This document shows positions 1 to 8,854 of a stretch of DNA of 63,878 nt, in pieces. The notes beneath the pieces are model-generated. The model made no database searches. It was not told the DNA's origin and was given only the letters and a program-made list of their open reading frames with translations. Within the stretch, counting starts at the first letter, position 1; each line of letters begins with the position of its first letter. The position numbers were made by a program, and so were the translations under genes. Source of the stretch: Caryophanales bacterium UBA6356 (GTDB taxonomy: Bacteria; Bacillota_I; Bacilli_A; RFN20; CAG-826); the NCBI GenBank assembly GCA_002440125.1, contig DJRQ01000038.1, forward strand, positions 10,060 through 73,937, in the 5' to 3' direction.

Positions 1-3000
1 GATTTAATGGAGATATTGTCCCCTTCGATATTCAGTTGCTTTTTGAGTTTCGATAGCGCCTCATTCATCACTTCGAGCGATTTATTTCCAAGCCTGGAGA
101 AACCACATTCCTCCATCAAGGCGTGATAAAGACCCATTTTTGTGACCGTCCCATTTTGCTTGATGATCTGAACCATTCCGTCAGCTAACTCTTCGGGCGC
201 AATTTCATCGATATCTCTTTTGAAATCGCCCGCTTTTCGGAAATGAACGACCTCCTTGCCTTTTAGCCAAAGAAAGCCCCTTTTTCTAACAATTCCGTGA
301 AAATTGAATCCGGTTGAGTAGCGTTTGAATGTTTTTTCAATGACGCTCGTTACCTTTTCACGACCAAAAAACCATGCCGTTCTCTCCATCAATAGTCTCT
401 CCGAAAGAGGGGCTTCCGTTTCGAGAATCTCTTTGATTATAGCGAAGAGTTCCATATGAGGAGTTTCGGTGTCTAAGGAGCCAAAAAGAACTCCTTTCTT
501 CTTATGAATGGGGAAATAAGGCAAATGCTTACGATAAAGGCGTTCAATATTCGCAACCCGATAAATAGGGAATAGGAACTCGTCTTGTTTTTTTGTCGTT
601 TCAAAGTCTTCTTTCCTTTTTTCTTTCTCCGGTTTCTTTTCTTCCTCGAAAGACGATATTCCACCATTCATTGCTTTCTTAACCGCATCTAAAAGGCGCT
701 TTTTCTCCACCTCTTGATTTCGGAACCAGTCCGTTGACCAAACACGGTAAAACTTCCACCCCATTCTCTCGAGGATTTCTTGCCTAAGGCGATCTCTATC
801 TCTCGCATTTTTCCCTGAATGATAGCTTGCACCATCGCACTCAATGGCTAAAAGATAATTCGAACTATTCGGCTTTTTAAGAGCTAAATCTATTCGAAAA
901 CCCGAACATCCGACCTGCGTGTCTATAGAAAATCCATTCATCTTAAGGAAATCGCAAACTTCCATCTCGAAATCAGAATCAAATTGCTCGTTCGGCTGGA
1001 TAGACAACGTTCTTTTTAGTGCTATATCGCCGTTTTCTGCATAATCAAGGTATTCTCTTAAAAGCTTAGCCCCCTGAGAAGCAGTCCGTTTTAAATCGAT
1101 ATCCGTATAATGCATAGAAGAAACGAGTTGGACATTGTCCTTAGCGCGCGTGATCGCAACATTAAGACGCCTCTCCCCACCGATTCGATTTAGAGGTCCA
1201 AAATTATGCAACAACCGACCTTCGGAATCTTTCCCATAAGCGACGCTAAAAATGATTGTATCGCGCTCGTCTCCTTGAACCGTTTCCAAGTTTTTTATAA
1301 AGAAAGGCTCTTTTTTATCGCCCCCAAAGAACGCCTCTTCTTTCGGATGGCGGAATCGAGCCATCGTCAACAAATCGTCGATTAGGTTTTGCTGAGCAAC
1401 GCTAAAAGCTACTACCCCTAGACTTCTTTTCGGATATTTTTGTATGTTTTTATATATCAAATCAACAATGAATTCCGCTTCTTTTCTGTTTGTATGCGTC
1501 TTGCGATCGAAAACACCATCCACATGGTAATAATCAACCCCTATCCCTTTAGCGTCCTTTTTCGAAGAGGGGAAAGTCACCAAATCATTGTCGTAGAAAT
1601 TCTTGTTGGAAAACGCTATCAAAGATTCGTAGCGACTTCGATAATGCCAGCGGAGACGGAGTTGAGAAAAACAAGAACTGCATAGATCGAGAATAGATTC
1701 AAAATCGCCAACGTCTTCTATCTCTTCATCATCACTATCGACATCAACCGATGAAGTGAAGAAATTGCTCGGAGGCATTTGCTTCGAATCGCCCACCACA
1801 ATCAATTGCTTCGCCCGGTAGATGGCACCGATGGCGTCTTGAGGGAATATCTGCGAGGCTTCATCAAAAATAACAACATCGAAATGAATGCTATCGGAAG
1901 TCAAAAAAGTACTAACGCTTAGAGGGGACATCAAAAAGCACGGCTTTATTTTTTGAATCAGATTGCCGATGGTCTGCATGAGGCAACGAATGCTTTTTTT
2001 GTTCCTTTTCTTTTCTCCTTCTCTAAGCAAAAGCGAAAGTGAACTCCCGGCTGAAACCAAGGAAAGAGAAGGTCTTTCCGAAGAGAGCTTTGCCCGGATA
2101 ATCGCCTTATTCATTTCAAAATTCTCTATGTCTTTTTGGGCAAAGGCTTTCACTGCCTCATCTTGAGAAACCCGGCTGAAATTAGACAAAACCTCATTGG
2201 AGCCGCGGATATAGTACATCCATTCGAGGTAAAAGCGCTTGCGGAAGGCGCCTACAAAATGATCTAGAGGCAGGTTATCATCGACGGCAATATTTATGTA
2301 GTCAAGAGCTCCATGTTCTTTCAGTTTCTTTAAAAGTCTGTAAAAGAGAGACCAATTCTCTAGCCCTCCGAACGATTCGATAAGATTTTTTGTTTTTTCG
2401 AAAACGAATTCGCAATCGGAATCTTCAATCTTCAAAACGCCCCAATCAAAATACTTATCGAATCGTTTTACCGTTTCCGCATCCACACTCTTGAGAGCCG
2501 ATTGGAGCTTCTCATGGAGTTGAAGAAAAACATCCTTCTCCGATGAAGAAGTGTGCCGATAAGCCAAATCCCCAAAAGAAACATTGGCACTTAAAAATGT
2601 TTGCAAGCGTTCCAATTCGTCTTCAACCTCGTCCCACGACGTCTCTATGCCTTGGTAGCAGCAGCCCAATAAACCCTTTAGCGTTTCTGCTTTTTGTTGA
2701 AACAACTCCATTTTAGATTCGAACAATGACAAATCTTTCATTGCAAAAAGGGCTTCCTGGTAGGAAACTTTACCGCCATTTTTCTTATGGAGGCGAATAG
2801 TATTTATGAGGGCTTTATAGTTCCTGTTGAAAAGCCTTGAAAACTTCTTTGGATAGTCTTTCTCGAGTTTTTTAAAAGACTCGCCGCCGTCAAGCTCATA
2901 CAAGCCCTCATCAAAGCCTCCATTCAGCTTGCTACGGATAGAAATCAAATCCAAACTCAAATCCTTTAAATACTTTAAATCGGATTGCAATAGGAACCGA

Positions 3001-4691
3001 TTCCGATCGTTCAATAAGCCTAGAACGTCGGTTCTCGAGGCTGCTATAAATTCAAAAAACCCATTCCAAAAGCGTAAATCCGACAGGCTTTTGCATTTAA
3101 TTTTAAATTTTTCTGAAATGTCTTCGGAAATCGAACGGAGTTTATCGTAGCTTCCATTAACTCGAATCAAATCTTTCTCTAACGTCGCTTTCGCTTGGTA
3201 ACTCGTATCTTGAAAAACGTATCCGAACCAAGGATTTTTACGATAGTCGAAGCCGATATCCGAAGAATAAGTGACATATTGGCCGATAAGAGAAGACGCT
3301 TCTTCGAGATAATTCTCGTCTTTGGAAGAAATATTTTGAAAAAGATAATTGACGTCGGGCTCGGAATCCAAAGAAGCAAAAGACTCGTAGACTTCATATA
3401 AGCTCTTCTCAATGACGGGACGTTTCTTATGAAGTTCAAACGCATAATCATCCAATTGGCTTTGGGCTCTTACCTTTGCGAAAATTTCATTCTCAACTTT
3501 AGAGGAAACATCCGTTTTTTCTAAATGCAAGGTGTGGCAAAGTTCATCTATAACGGTTTTTTTATTAGCTTTGTGACTATGGAGTTCTAAGCAAAATTCC
3601 GAAAGACGAACTTGCTTTAGTTTTTCAAAAACAACGTTAAGGGCAGCGAGTTTTTCGGAAACGAAAAGGACCTTTTTCCCATCATATAGGCATTCGGCAA
3701 TAATATTGGTGATTGTTTGACTTTTTCCAGTTCCCGGAGGACCTTGGAGCACAAAGCTTTTTCCGTTTTTTGCCATTTCGATCGCTTCGATTTGGCTCGA
3801 ATCCGCATCCACGACACTATGAAGTTCAACAAGAGGATTTTTGAGGCGATGGCCTTTGGATGCCTCTTCTTTTGCTTCGTCGTCAGAAATGTCATCTTTT
3901 CTTTCGTTTAGGAGCAAACGGATGTTTTCGTTTTTTAGTATTTTCCCCTTGTTGTCCTTTAAGTCTTTATACATGTTGATCTTAAGGAAAGAGAAAGGAC
4001 CTATTTTACATTCAGAAGTGACATTCCACTTGAGCTTTTTTACGATGCGTTCAATCTTTTGGATGTAGGAATAAAATCCCTCGCCCTCGTAATCAGGAAT
4101 CTTAATGCCATATTCCGTTTCCATTTTAAAGGCAAAGGTAGGGTTGACGATCAACTCATCATCCGTGGACTTGATGAAAAAAGGGTCGGTATAAGATTTA
4201 TTCTCAATTTGAATGGGAGCAAGAAGAATAGGGGCTTTAAAAACAAGATTTGATGTTTCGCTTTCTTTCCATTCGATAAAGCCGAAAGCTAGATAAATGA
4301 TATTAATGCCCGTTTCTTCGATGGCCTCTCGACTCTTTTTTTCGATTTTTCTTATGACTTTATTGGGATTTGAAAAGGCGTTGTATAAGACAATTTGGTT
4401 TTGTTTCATCCTCCGGGACAAACATTTTCGAAGATAAGAATCTTCGGACTCCACAGCCTTGGCGTTTTCATTTTCGAAATTAAGCCCAGAAGCATCTTCC
4501 TCGTTATCTTCTTTCAAATCGAAAACTTCCAAAGAAATGGGCCCCTCGAAAATCTTGTCCAGCAATTTATCTGGCAAAGGAGACAAGACCTTAACCGTAG
4601 AAGATTTTGTATCCCTAAAATTAATTAAATTATTTCGCTTTCCCGTATCTAAAAGCAAATCAGCCCAACGGTTCAATTTTTTCTCATCCAT
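1..4691 (-). CDS. DUF4011-type SF1 helicase with C-terminal Vsr-like/REase nuclease and DUF3320 domains (3' end cut by window)
   Basis: One uninterrupted minus-strand frame runs off the left edge, giving about 1563 visible residues. Domains in order: N-terminal DUF4011 (around WADLLLDTGKRNNLINF, residues 8-25); Walker A GPPGTGKS near 317; a long helical insert; helicase motifs II FDEASQ near 940 and III VVGDSKQMPPS; motif V TVQGDERDT; motif VI NVAITRAK near 1175; a restriction-endonuclease-like fold with AIECDGASYH and GWKFYRVWSTDWF near 1310; and a DUF3320 region from about 1430 that is cut off. This architecture is known for large single-protein helicase-nucleases found in defence islands, including Hhe-like factors; a role in anti-phage defence is inference. 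I chose ATG 4691 because GGAG lies 6 nt upstream; ATG 4730 is in frame 13 codons earlier but has no ribosome binding site. Sure of the family, not of the biological role. Confidence 0.85.
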   Translation of the reverse strand, partial: MDEKKLNRWADLLLDTGKRNNLINFRDTKSSTVKVLSPLPDKLLDKIFEGPISLEVFDLKEDNEEDASGLNFENENAKAVESEDSYLRKCLSRRMKQNQIVLYNAFSNPNKVIRKIEKKSREAIEETGINIIYLAFGFIEWKESETSNLVFKAPILLAPIQIENKSYTDPFFIKSTDDELIVNPTFAFKMETEYGIKIPDYEGEGFYSYIQKIERIVKKLKWNVTSECKIGPFSFLKINMYKDLKDNKGKILKNENIRLLLNERKDDISDDEAKEEASKGHRLKNPLVELHSVVDADSSQIEAIEMAKNGKSFVLQGPPGTGKSQTITNIIAECLYDGKKVLFVSEKLAALNVVFEKLKQVRLSEFCLELHSHKANKKTVIDELCHTLHLEKTDVSSKVENEIFAKVRAQSQLDDYAFELHKKRPVIEKSLYEVYESFASLDSEPDVNYLFQNISSKDENYLEEASSLIGQYVTYSSDIGFDYRKNPWFGYVFQDTSYQAKATLEKDLIRVNGSYDKLRSISEDISEKFKIKCKSLSDLRFWNGFFEFIAASRTDVLGLLNDRNRFLLQSDLKYLKDLSLDLISIRSKLNGGFDEGLYELDGGESFKKLEKDYPKKFSRLFNRNYKALINTIRLHKKNGGKVSYQEALFAMKDLSLFESKMELFQQKAETLKGLLGCCYQGIETSWDEVEDELERLQTFLSANVSFGDLAYRHTSSSEKDVFLQLHEKLQSALKSVDAETVKRFDKYFDWGVLKIEDSDCEFVFEKTKNLIESFGGLENWSLFYRLLKKLKEHGALDYINIAVDDNLPLDHFVGAFRKRFYLEWMYYIRGSNEVLSNFSRVSQDEAVKAFAQKDIENFEMNKAIIRAKLSSERPSLSLVSAGSSLSLLLREGEKKRNKKSIRCLMQTIGNLIQKIKPCFLMSPLSVSTFLTSDSIHFDVVIFDEASQIFPQDAIGAIYRAKQLIVVGDSKQMPPSNFFTSSVDVDSDDEEIEDVGDFESILDLCSSCFSQLRLRWHYRSRYESLIAFSNKNFYDNDLVTFPSSKKDAKGIGVDYYHVDGVFDRKTHTNRKEAEFIVDLIYKNIQKYPKRSLGVVAFSVAQQNLIDDLLTMARFRHPKEEAFFGGDKKEPFFIKNLETVQGDERDTIIFSVAYGKDSEGRLLHNFGPLNRIGGERRLNVAITRAKDNVQLVSSMHYTDIDLKRTASQGAKLLREYLDYAENGDIALKRTLSIQPNEQFDSDFEMEVCDFLKMNGFSIDTQVGCSGFRIDLALKKPNSSNYLLAIECDGASYHSGKNARDRDRLRQEILERMGWKFYRVWSTDWFRNQEVEKKRLLDAVKKAMNGGISSFEEEKKPEKEKRKEDFETTKKQDEFLFPIYRVANIERLYRKHLPYFPIHKKKGVLFGSLDTETPHMELFAIIKEILETEAPLSERLLMERTAWFFGREKVTSVIEKTFKRYSTGFNFHGIVRKRGFLWLKGKEVVHFRKAGDFKRDIDEIAPEELADGMVQIIKQNGTVTKMGLYHALMEECGFSRLGNKSLEVMNEALSKLKKQLNIEGDNISIK

Positions 4692-5072
4692 GTGTCGCTC
4701 CAAAGCGTCTTCTTCGGAGCTTTCAGTCATGCTATGAACGTAATCGATTAAAGCGGTGTAAAACAAAAATTTAATCGTTGTTCACGAATTGCTCCGACAA
4801 TAAGGTTACGCTCAAGAATAGACGTTTCAAAATAAACATCGTAAATTTTTTAACCTTCTTAAAGGGCGGGGTTAAAATACTCGATATTCGCTTGCTTTTT
4901 TCTCTTCCGTCTGGGAATTGTTGAAAAATTTCGTTTTTCAAAAAAATAAGCTGACCATCAAAAAATGCGCATCGTGATTTTTTTATTCCGAAAACAAGAT
5001 CTTCATTGTTTTTTTGGCACCCAAAAACGCCACTCGTTCAAATTCGCTTTGTTTTGCAATTGGTGGTTGCGC
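4692..5072. other. AT-rich intergenic region with an 8-bp inverted repeat
   Basis: No convincing gene is visible. The region holds the upstream side of the DUF4011 helicase gene and the downstream side of purB. At 4848-4877 TTTTAACC and GGTTAAAA face each other across a 14-nt G-rich spacer; this could be an operator or hairpin for the helicase gene, but there is no independent support. Confidence 0.4.
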
Positions 5073-6368
5073 TTATTCTATTCCCGCTTTCTTATAAATG
5101 TAATCGATGTTTTTAAAAGCGGACTCATCGCTGAATAAATCTTTGATGCCTTCCTCTTTCAAGCTTTCGTAGATTTCTTTTTCGTTCCTCAGAAGCGATT
5201 CGAACTCCTTCCCTTCGAGAATCGACTTCATGGCCAAAGGTTGCACAAGATCATAGGCTTTCTCTCGGATCATCCCTTTCAATATAAGGGCGTTCATGGC
5301 CTTTTGGGAATAGATGGCTCCATGGGTCAAAGCGATGTTTCTTTCCATATTTTGCGGGAAGAAACGCACGTTCGAAAGAACGTTGTTCATGCGGATAAGC
5401 ATGTAATCAAAGAGGGTTACCATATCGATAAGAGCCACCCTTTCAACACTCGAATGGGAGATATCCCTTTCGTGGAACAAAGCGTTATCTTCCAAAATCG
5501 GAAGCAGATACCCGCGGAGCATCCTCGCATCGCCCGTTAGGTTTTCGCTCGATATGGGATTTCTCTTTTGAGGCATGGCGCTGCTTCCTTTTTGGCCTTT
5601 GCCAAAGCCTTCTTCAACTTCCGCAATCTCGCTTCGAGAGAGATTGCGAATTTCAAGAGCGATCTTTTCGATAAGGCTTCCGCCGATGGCAATGCTCGAA
5701 GCATAGTGCTCATGACGGTCTCGAGAAAGAACTTGGGTCGAGAAAGAAGCGCTTTCTAGGCCAAGCTTCTTAGCGACTCTTTCTTGAACGAAAGGATCGA
5801 CATTGGCAAAGTTTCCAACCGCCCCCGAAAGCTTGGCGCATTCGACATAGCATCGCGCTCTTTCGAAGTTCTCTAACGCTCTCTTCCCTTCGTCGAAATA
5901 GCCAGCGAAGCGAAGCCCAAAAGAAGTCACTTCGGCATGCATTCCATGGGTTCTTGCCATGGATTTTTGGTTTTTGTAGCGGAGAGCGATTCCTTTAATG
6001 GTTTCTAAAAGAGCTTGGAAATTCCTCTCTATTAAGTCATTTGCTTTCTTATAAAGAAGGGCTAACGCCGTATCAACCACATCCGTAGAGGTTAAGCCGA
6101 AATGCACGAATCTTTTCTCTTCCCCTAACTTTTCGTCGATGGATCGCGTGAAGGCAACGACATCATGCTTGGTTATCCCTTCCAATTCGTAAATGCGAGG
6201 AAGATCCACTTTCGCTTTTTCTTTTACCTTTTTGACGTCTTCCTTAGACACGATGCCAAGTTCGCTTTGAGCTTCTAAAACGGCGATTTCTACCGCTAAA
6301 TACGCTTCAAAACGGCTCTTGTCGCTAAAGACATCTTTCATTTCCAAAGGCGTATAACGGTCAATCAT
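5073..6368 (-). CDS. purB: Adenylosuccinate lyase
   Basis: Cleaves adenylosuccinate to AMP and fumarate, and SAICAR to AICAR, in cytosolic purine synthesis. At 431 residues it has the usual length. The fumarase/aspartase superfamily signature GSSAMPQKRNP lies at about residue 262, and the N-terminal MIDRYTPLEMKDVFSD and the TSTDVVDTA segment near 95 match PurB. The start codon overlaps the purA stop by 4 nt (ATGA), so the two are translated as a unit. No de novo purine genes other than purA/purB are present here, so the pair may serve only IMP-to-AMP conversion. Identification is secure. Confidence 0.96.
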   Translation of the reverse strand: MIDRYTPLEMKDVFSDKSRFEAYLAVEIAVLEAQSELGIVSKEDVKKVKEKAKVDLPRIYELEGITKHDVVAFTRSIDEKLGEEKRFVHFGLTSTDVVDTALALLYKKANDLIERNFQALLETIKGIALRYKNQKSMARTHGMHAEVTSFGLRFAGYFDEGKRALENFERARCYVECAKLSGAVGNFANVDPFVQERVAKKLGLESASFSTQVLSRDRHEHYASSIAIGGSLIEKIALEIRNLSRSEIAEVEEGFGKGQKGSSAMPQKRNPISSENLTGDARMLRGYLLPILEDNALFHERDISHSSVERVALIDMVTLFDYMLIRMNNVLSNVRFFPQNMERNIALTHGAIYSQKAMNALILKGMIREKAYDLVQPLAMKSILEGKEFESLLRNEKEIYESLKEEGIKDLFSDESAFKNIDYIYKKAGIE

Positions 6369-7651
6369 TCAAAAATCTCCTTCCGAACGATGGTCTGATG
6401 CTCTTCTGGTCCTACCGAGACCAAATCAATGGAAACGCCGATTAGTTTCTCGAGGGCAAGCACATAATCCTTGGCTTCTTTCGGAAGCTCCTCAAAGCTC
6501 TTGATGTTGGAGATATCTTCTTTCCAGCTTGGGAAACGCTCGTAATGAACTTCCATCCTCTCGAAATCGGGCAAGGAAGCCGGCAAGGTCTCTAGCCGCT
6601 TTCCATCGAGGCGATATTCGGTCGCAACTTCAATCTCATCGACCGCATCCAAAACGTCCAAAAGCATGATGGCGGCGTGTTTTATCCCACTTATACGGGC
6701 GACATAGCGAAGCAAGGGCACATCAAGCCATCCTACTCTCCGAGGTCTTCCCGTCACCACGCCAAACTCATGCCCTCGAATGCGAATTTTATTCGCAAGC
6801 CCTTCATCCCTTATCTCGCTGGGGAAAGGGCCGCTTCCAACGCGCGTCGCGTAGGCCTTAAAAACGCCAAGAACATCTGTCACCGCGGAAAGGGGGAGAG
6901 AAGTATTTTCCGGTATGGCCGTCACAAGAGGCGAGGAACTTGTCACAAAAGGATAAGTCCCAGCATCCAAAGAAAGCATTGCTCCTTGGGCGCCTTCGAA
7001 AAGGATTTTTTTGCCTTCTTGGAGCGCTTTCCATAGAAATAGGCCGGTATCCGCGATATAGGGTTTCAAAAGCGTGGCTTCTTCAAGAAGTTGTCGGTAA
7101 AGAGGCTCGAAAGCGAAAGAAGGGACGTTATAAGCCTCTAATTCTTTGTTATGGATGGCTAAGGCCTTCTCGAGCCTTTCCTTCAAATAGTCAGGATGAA
7201 GCAAATCCCCCACTCTCAAAGCATTCCTCGAAGCTCGATCTTCGTAACACGGACCAATCCCTCTTCCCGTGGTCCCGATCTTATCTTTCGCCAAAAAGGA
7301 TTCGCGTGCCTTATCGAGGGCGATATGATAGGGCAAAAGCAAAGTGGCACGATCGCTAATAAGGAGTTTGAAAGGGCTAACACCTGCTTCTTCGATGTTC
7401 TTTATTTCTTCGAGCAAAGCGCTAGGATTGACCACCACGCCATCGGCGATGACGTTAGTCACTTCTTTATGCAAAATGCCACTCGGCAAAAGCCTCAAGG
7501 CATAGCGTTTTTCGCCATGGACGACGCTATGCCCGGCATTATTCCCCCCTTGAGAACGAACGACAATGTCGCTATGGCTTGCGAAATAATCGGTTATCTT
7601 GCCTTTTCCTTCATCGCCCCATTGCATTCCTTCAATCGCCAAACTCGACAT
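6365..7651 (-). CDS. purA: Adenylosuccinate synthetase
   Basis: Forms adenylosuccinate from IMP, aspartate and GTP, the committed step to AMP. The N-terminal phosphate-binding loop GDEGKGKITDYF (residues 12-23), the NNAGHSV segment, GTTGRGIGPCYEDRASR near 127 and TRVGSGPFPSE near 269 are all diagnostic. Length 428 is normal. An AGGAGGGA ribosome binding site precedes the ATG. It is followed by purB with a 4-nt overlap. The leader contains a perfect 21-bp palindrome (7680-7700) that may control transcription. Confidence 0.97.
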   Translation of the reverse strand: MSSLAIEGMQWGDEGKGKITDYFASHSDIVVRSQGGNNAGHSVVHGEKRYALRLLPSGILHKEVTNVIADGVVVNPSALLEEIKNIEEAGVSPFKLLISDRATLLLPYHIALDKARESFLAKDKIGTTGRGIGPCYEDRASRNALRVGDLLHPDYLKERLEKALAIHNKELEAYNVPSFAFEPLYRQLLEEATLLKPYIADTGLFLWKALQEGKKILFEGAQGAMLSLDAGTYPFVTSSSPLVTAIPENTSLPLSAVTDVLGVFKAYATRVGSGPFPSEIRDEGLANKIRIRGHEFGVVTGRPRRVGWLDVPLLRYVARISGIKHAAIMLLDVLDAVDEIEVATEYRLDGKRLETLPASLPDFERMEVHYERFPSWKEDISNIKSFEELPKEAKDYVLALEKLIGVSIDLVSVGPEEHQTIVRKEIFE

Positions 7652-7679
7652 AAAAAAATCCCTCCTGCTCTCTTATGGC

Positions 7680-7715
7680 GTATTAAGAAGTTCTTAATAC
7701 CTAAATATATTAGGC
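7680..7715 (-). promoter_or_regulatory. Palindromic operator candidate in the purA leader
   Basis: A perfect palindrome with 10-bp arms, GTATTAAGAA and TTCTTAATAC around one central base, lies at 7680-7700. It is directly followed (upstream with respect to purA) by a second short dyad, CCTAA ATATA TTAGG (7700-7714), containing a possible -10 element. Placement about 30-60 nt before the purA start fits an operator over the promoter. The cognate regulator is unknown, and the sequence does not resemble the Bacillus PurR box. Confidence 0.5.
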
Positions 7716-7775
7716 TCTTTTAAGAAAGATGGAAGAGATTCTAAGGATAAAGTTAGGCAGGGCCGAAAAGATAAT

Positions 7776-8159
7776 TTATTTGTTAAGCCCTTCTTCGATG
7801 GCGCATTTCTTTAGCGCCTCGAAAGTCTCATCGCTCAAATCATGCTCGATACGGCAAGCGTCTTTCAGGGCGATTTCTTTCTCAACGCCAATGGTTTCGA
7901 GCAAGAAAGTCAAGACTTGATGTCTCTCGTAAATCTTTTTGGCGACTTTATAACCGTCAGGCGTCAAATAGAGCTGCTGTCGAGGTCCTAAAGCGACGTA
8001 TCCACCATTTTCAAGTTTCTTCAAAGCAACGGAAATGCTTGCTTTGCTATATCCAAAGGAAGAGGCAAGATCCACGGCATGGATCTCTTTGACTCCCGAT
8101 TCCTCAAGCATCAATATTCTTTCCAAATAATCTTCCGCAGATTCGTGTGTTTTTTCCAT
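7776..8159 (-). CDS. DtxR/IdeR-type metal-dependent transcriptional regulator, two-domain form
   Basis: A 127-residue protein with an N-terminal winged helix (AVDLASSFGYSKASISVALKKLENGGYV, residues 28-55 in outline) and a helical dimerisation and metal domain. His80, Cys102, Glu105 and His106 (ACRIEHDLSD) match the DtxR pattern ACRWEH; the cysteine is typical of iron-sensing DtxR/IdeR, whereas manganese-sensing MntR has glutamate there. There is no C-terminal SH3-like domain. ATG 8159 is the start because AAAGGTG lies 7 nt upstream; a longer reading frame to 8255 has no such site. It is divergent from feoA and probably represses the feo genes when Fe(II) is plentiful (inference from position and operator). 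Confidence 0.88.
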   Translation of the reverse strand: MEKTHESAEDYLERILMLEESGVKEIHAVDLASSFGYSKASISVALKKLENGGYVALGPRQQLYLTPDGYKVAKKIYERHQVLTFLLETIGVEKEIALKDACRIEHDLSDETFEALKKCAIEEGLNK

Positions 8160-8178
8160 CGCTATCACCTTTTTGACA

Positions 8179-8207
8179 ATTGTTGGCGACTTTGTATTCT
8201 TTGTCAA
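8179..8207 (-). promoter_or_regulatory. Promoter of the DtxR-type regulator
   Basis: On the minus strand TTGACA (8202-8207) is followed after 17 nt by AACAAT (8179-8184), about 20 nt before the regulator ATG. The -35 is perfect and the -10 weak. Confidence 0.5.
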
Positions 8208-8220
8208 GCGAAAGGCGCTA

Positions 8221-8240
8221 AAGTTAGTCATTATTAACTT
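8221..8240. promoter_or_regulatory. Inverted repeat in the regulator/feo divergent region
   Basis: AAGTTA and TAACTT are perfect 6-bp arms separated by 8 nt. The site sits just upstream of the -35 elements of both divergent promoters. Its arms resemble the GTTAG/CTAAC half-sites at 8279-8294, so it may be a second, weaker site for the same DtxR-type protein. Confidence 0.45.
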
Positions 8241-8244
8241 TTCC

Positions 8245-8294
8245 TTGCTTTTCATTACCGAAGCTCCATAATACGGCTGTTAGCGAAATCTAAC
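8245..8294 (+). promoter_or_regulatory. feo promoter with GTTAG-N6-CTAAC operator
   Basis: TTGCTT (8245-8250) and CATAAT (8267-8272) are spaced 16 nt as a -35/-10 pair. Directly downstream, across the expected transcription start, is the dyad GTTAG CGAAAT CTAAC (8279-8294), followed immediately by the GGAGGG ribosome binding site of feoA. The half-sites resemble the TTAG/CTAA core of DtxR/IdeR boxes. Repression by the divergently encoded regulator is the likely reading. Confidence 0.6.
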
Positions 8295-8307
8295 TGGAGG
8301 GAAAAGT

Positions 8308-8523
8308 ATGCCATTATTCATTGCTCCGATAAACCAGGAAGTCAAAGTGCTTCGTGTGAATGGGAACGAAAAGATGAAAGGTCATCTTGCGAGCCTAGGA
8401 ATCGTGGAAGAAAGCACCCTCACGTTACTTTCCCACGAAGCCAGTGGGGTCATTGTCAAAGTGAAAGAATCGCGACTCGCTTTGGACCATGACATCGCTT
8501 CGCACATTTTAGTCGCGTGTTAA
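8308..8523 (+). CDS. feoA: FeoA-domain protein (first copy)
   Basis: A 71-residue SH3-like FeoA domain covers the whole protein; the segment MKGHLASLGIVEESTLTLLS with the later VKESRLALDHDIASHILV is the typical fold pattern. FeoA proteins are small cytosolic partners of the FeoB ferrous iron transporter. GGAGGG lies 6 nt before the ATG. It is the first gene of the feoA-feoA2-feoB-small membrane protein unit, behind the DtxR-type operator. Confidence 0.88.
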   Translation: MPLFIAPINQEVKVLRVNGNEKMKGHLASLGIVEESTLTLLSHEASGVIVKVKESRLALDHDIASHILVAC

Positions 8524-8548
8524 GAATAAGGAGTTCTCTTAAGCAACT

Positions 8549-8854
8549 ATGGAAGAGAAAGAAAAAGAGGTAGGAAGCTCTTTGGCCGTGGGAAGCGAAG
8601 CGACCTTGGAAGACTTACCAGTTGGCGCCACTGGCGTCATCGTCAGCGTCGGAGGCGAAGGAAGAATCCGTCGTCGCCTCTTCGACATGGGACTCACCCC
8701 AGGATGTGAAGTATTCGTGAGAAAAAGGGCGCCTTTGGGCGATCCTGTGGAGGTCACTCTCCGCGGCTACGAGCTCACCCTTCGCAAAGACGAAGCGAGC
8801 TTCGCCATGATGAAAGTAACGGATTTATCGAAAGGAAGCGAGGAGGCCAAATGA
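8549..8854 (+). CDS. feoA: FeoA-domain protein (second copy, N-terminally extended)
   Basis: 101 residues. After an acidic N-terminal extension of about 20 residues comes a FeoA domain (residues 23-95) with the characteristic GEGRIRRRLFDMGLTPGCEV and PLGDPVEVTLRGYELTLRKDEA. This is the more canonical of the two FeoA copies. Its stop overlaps the feoB start by 4 nt, which implies translational coupling. Two FeoA proteins ahead of feoB are common in Firmicutes, but their division of labour is not known. Confidence 0.9.
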   Translation: MEEKEKEVGSSLAVGSEATLEDLPVGATGVIVSVGGEGRIRRRLFDMGLTPGCEVFVRKRAPLGDPVEVTLRGYELTLRKDEASFAMMKVTDLSKGSEEAK

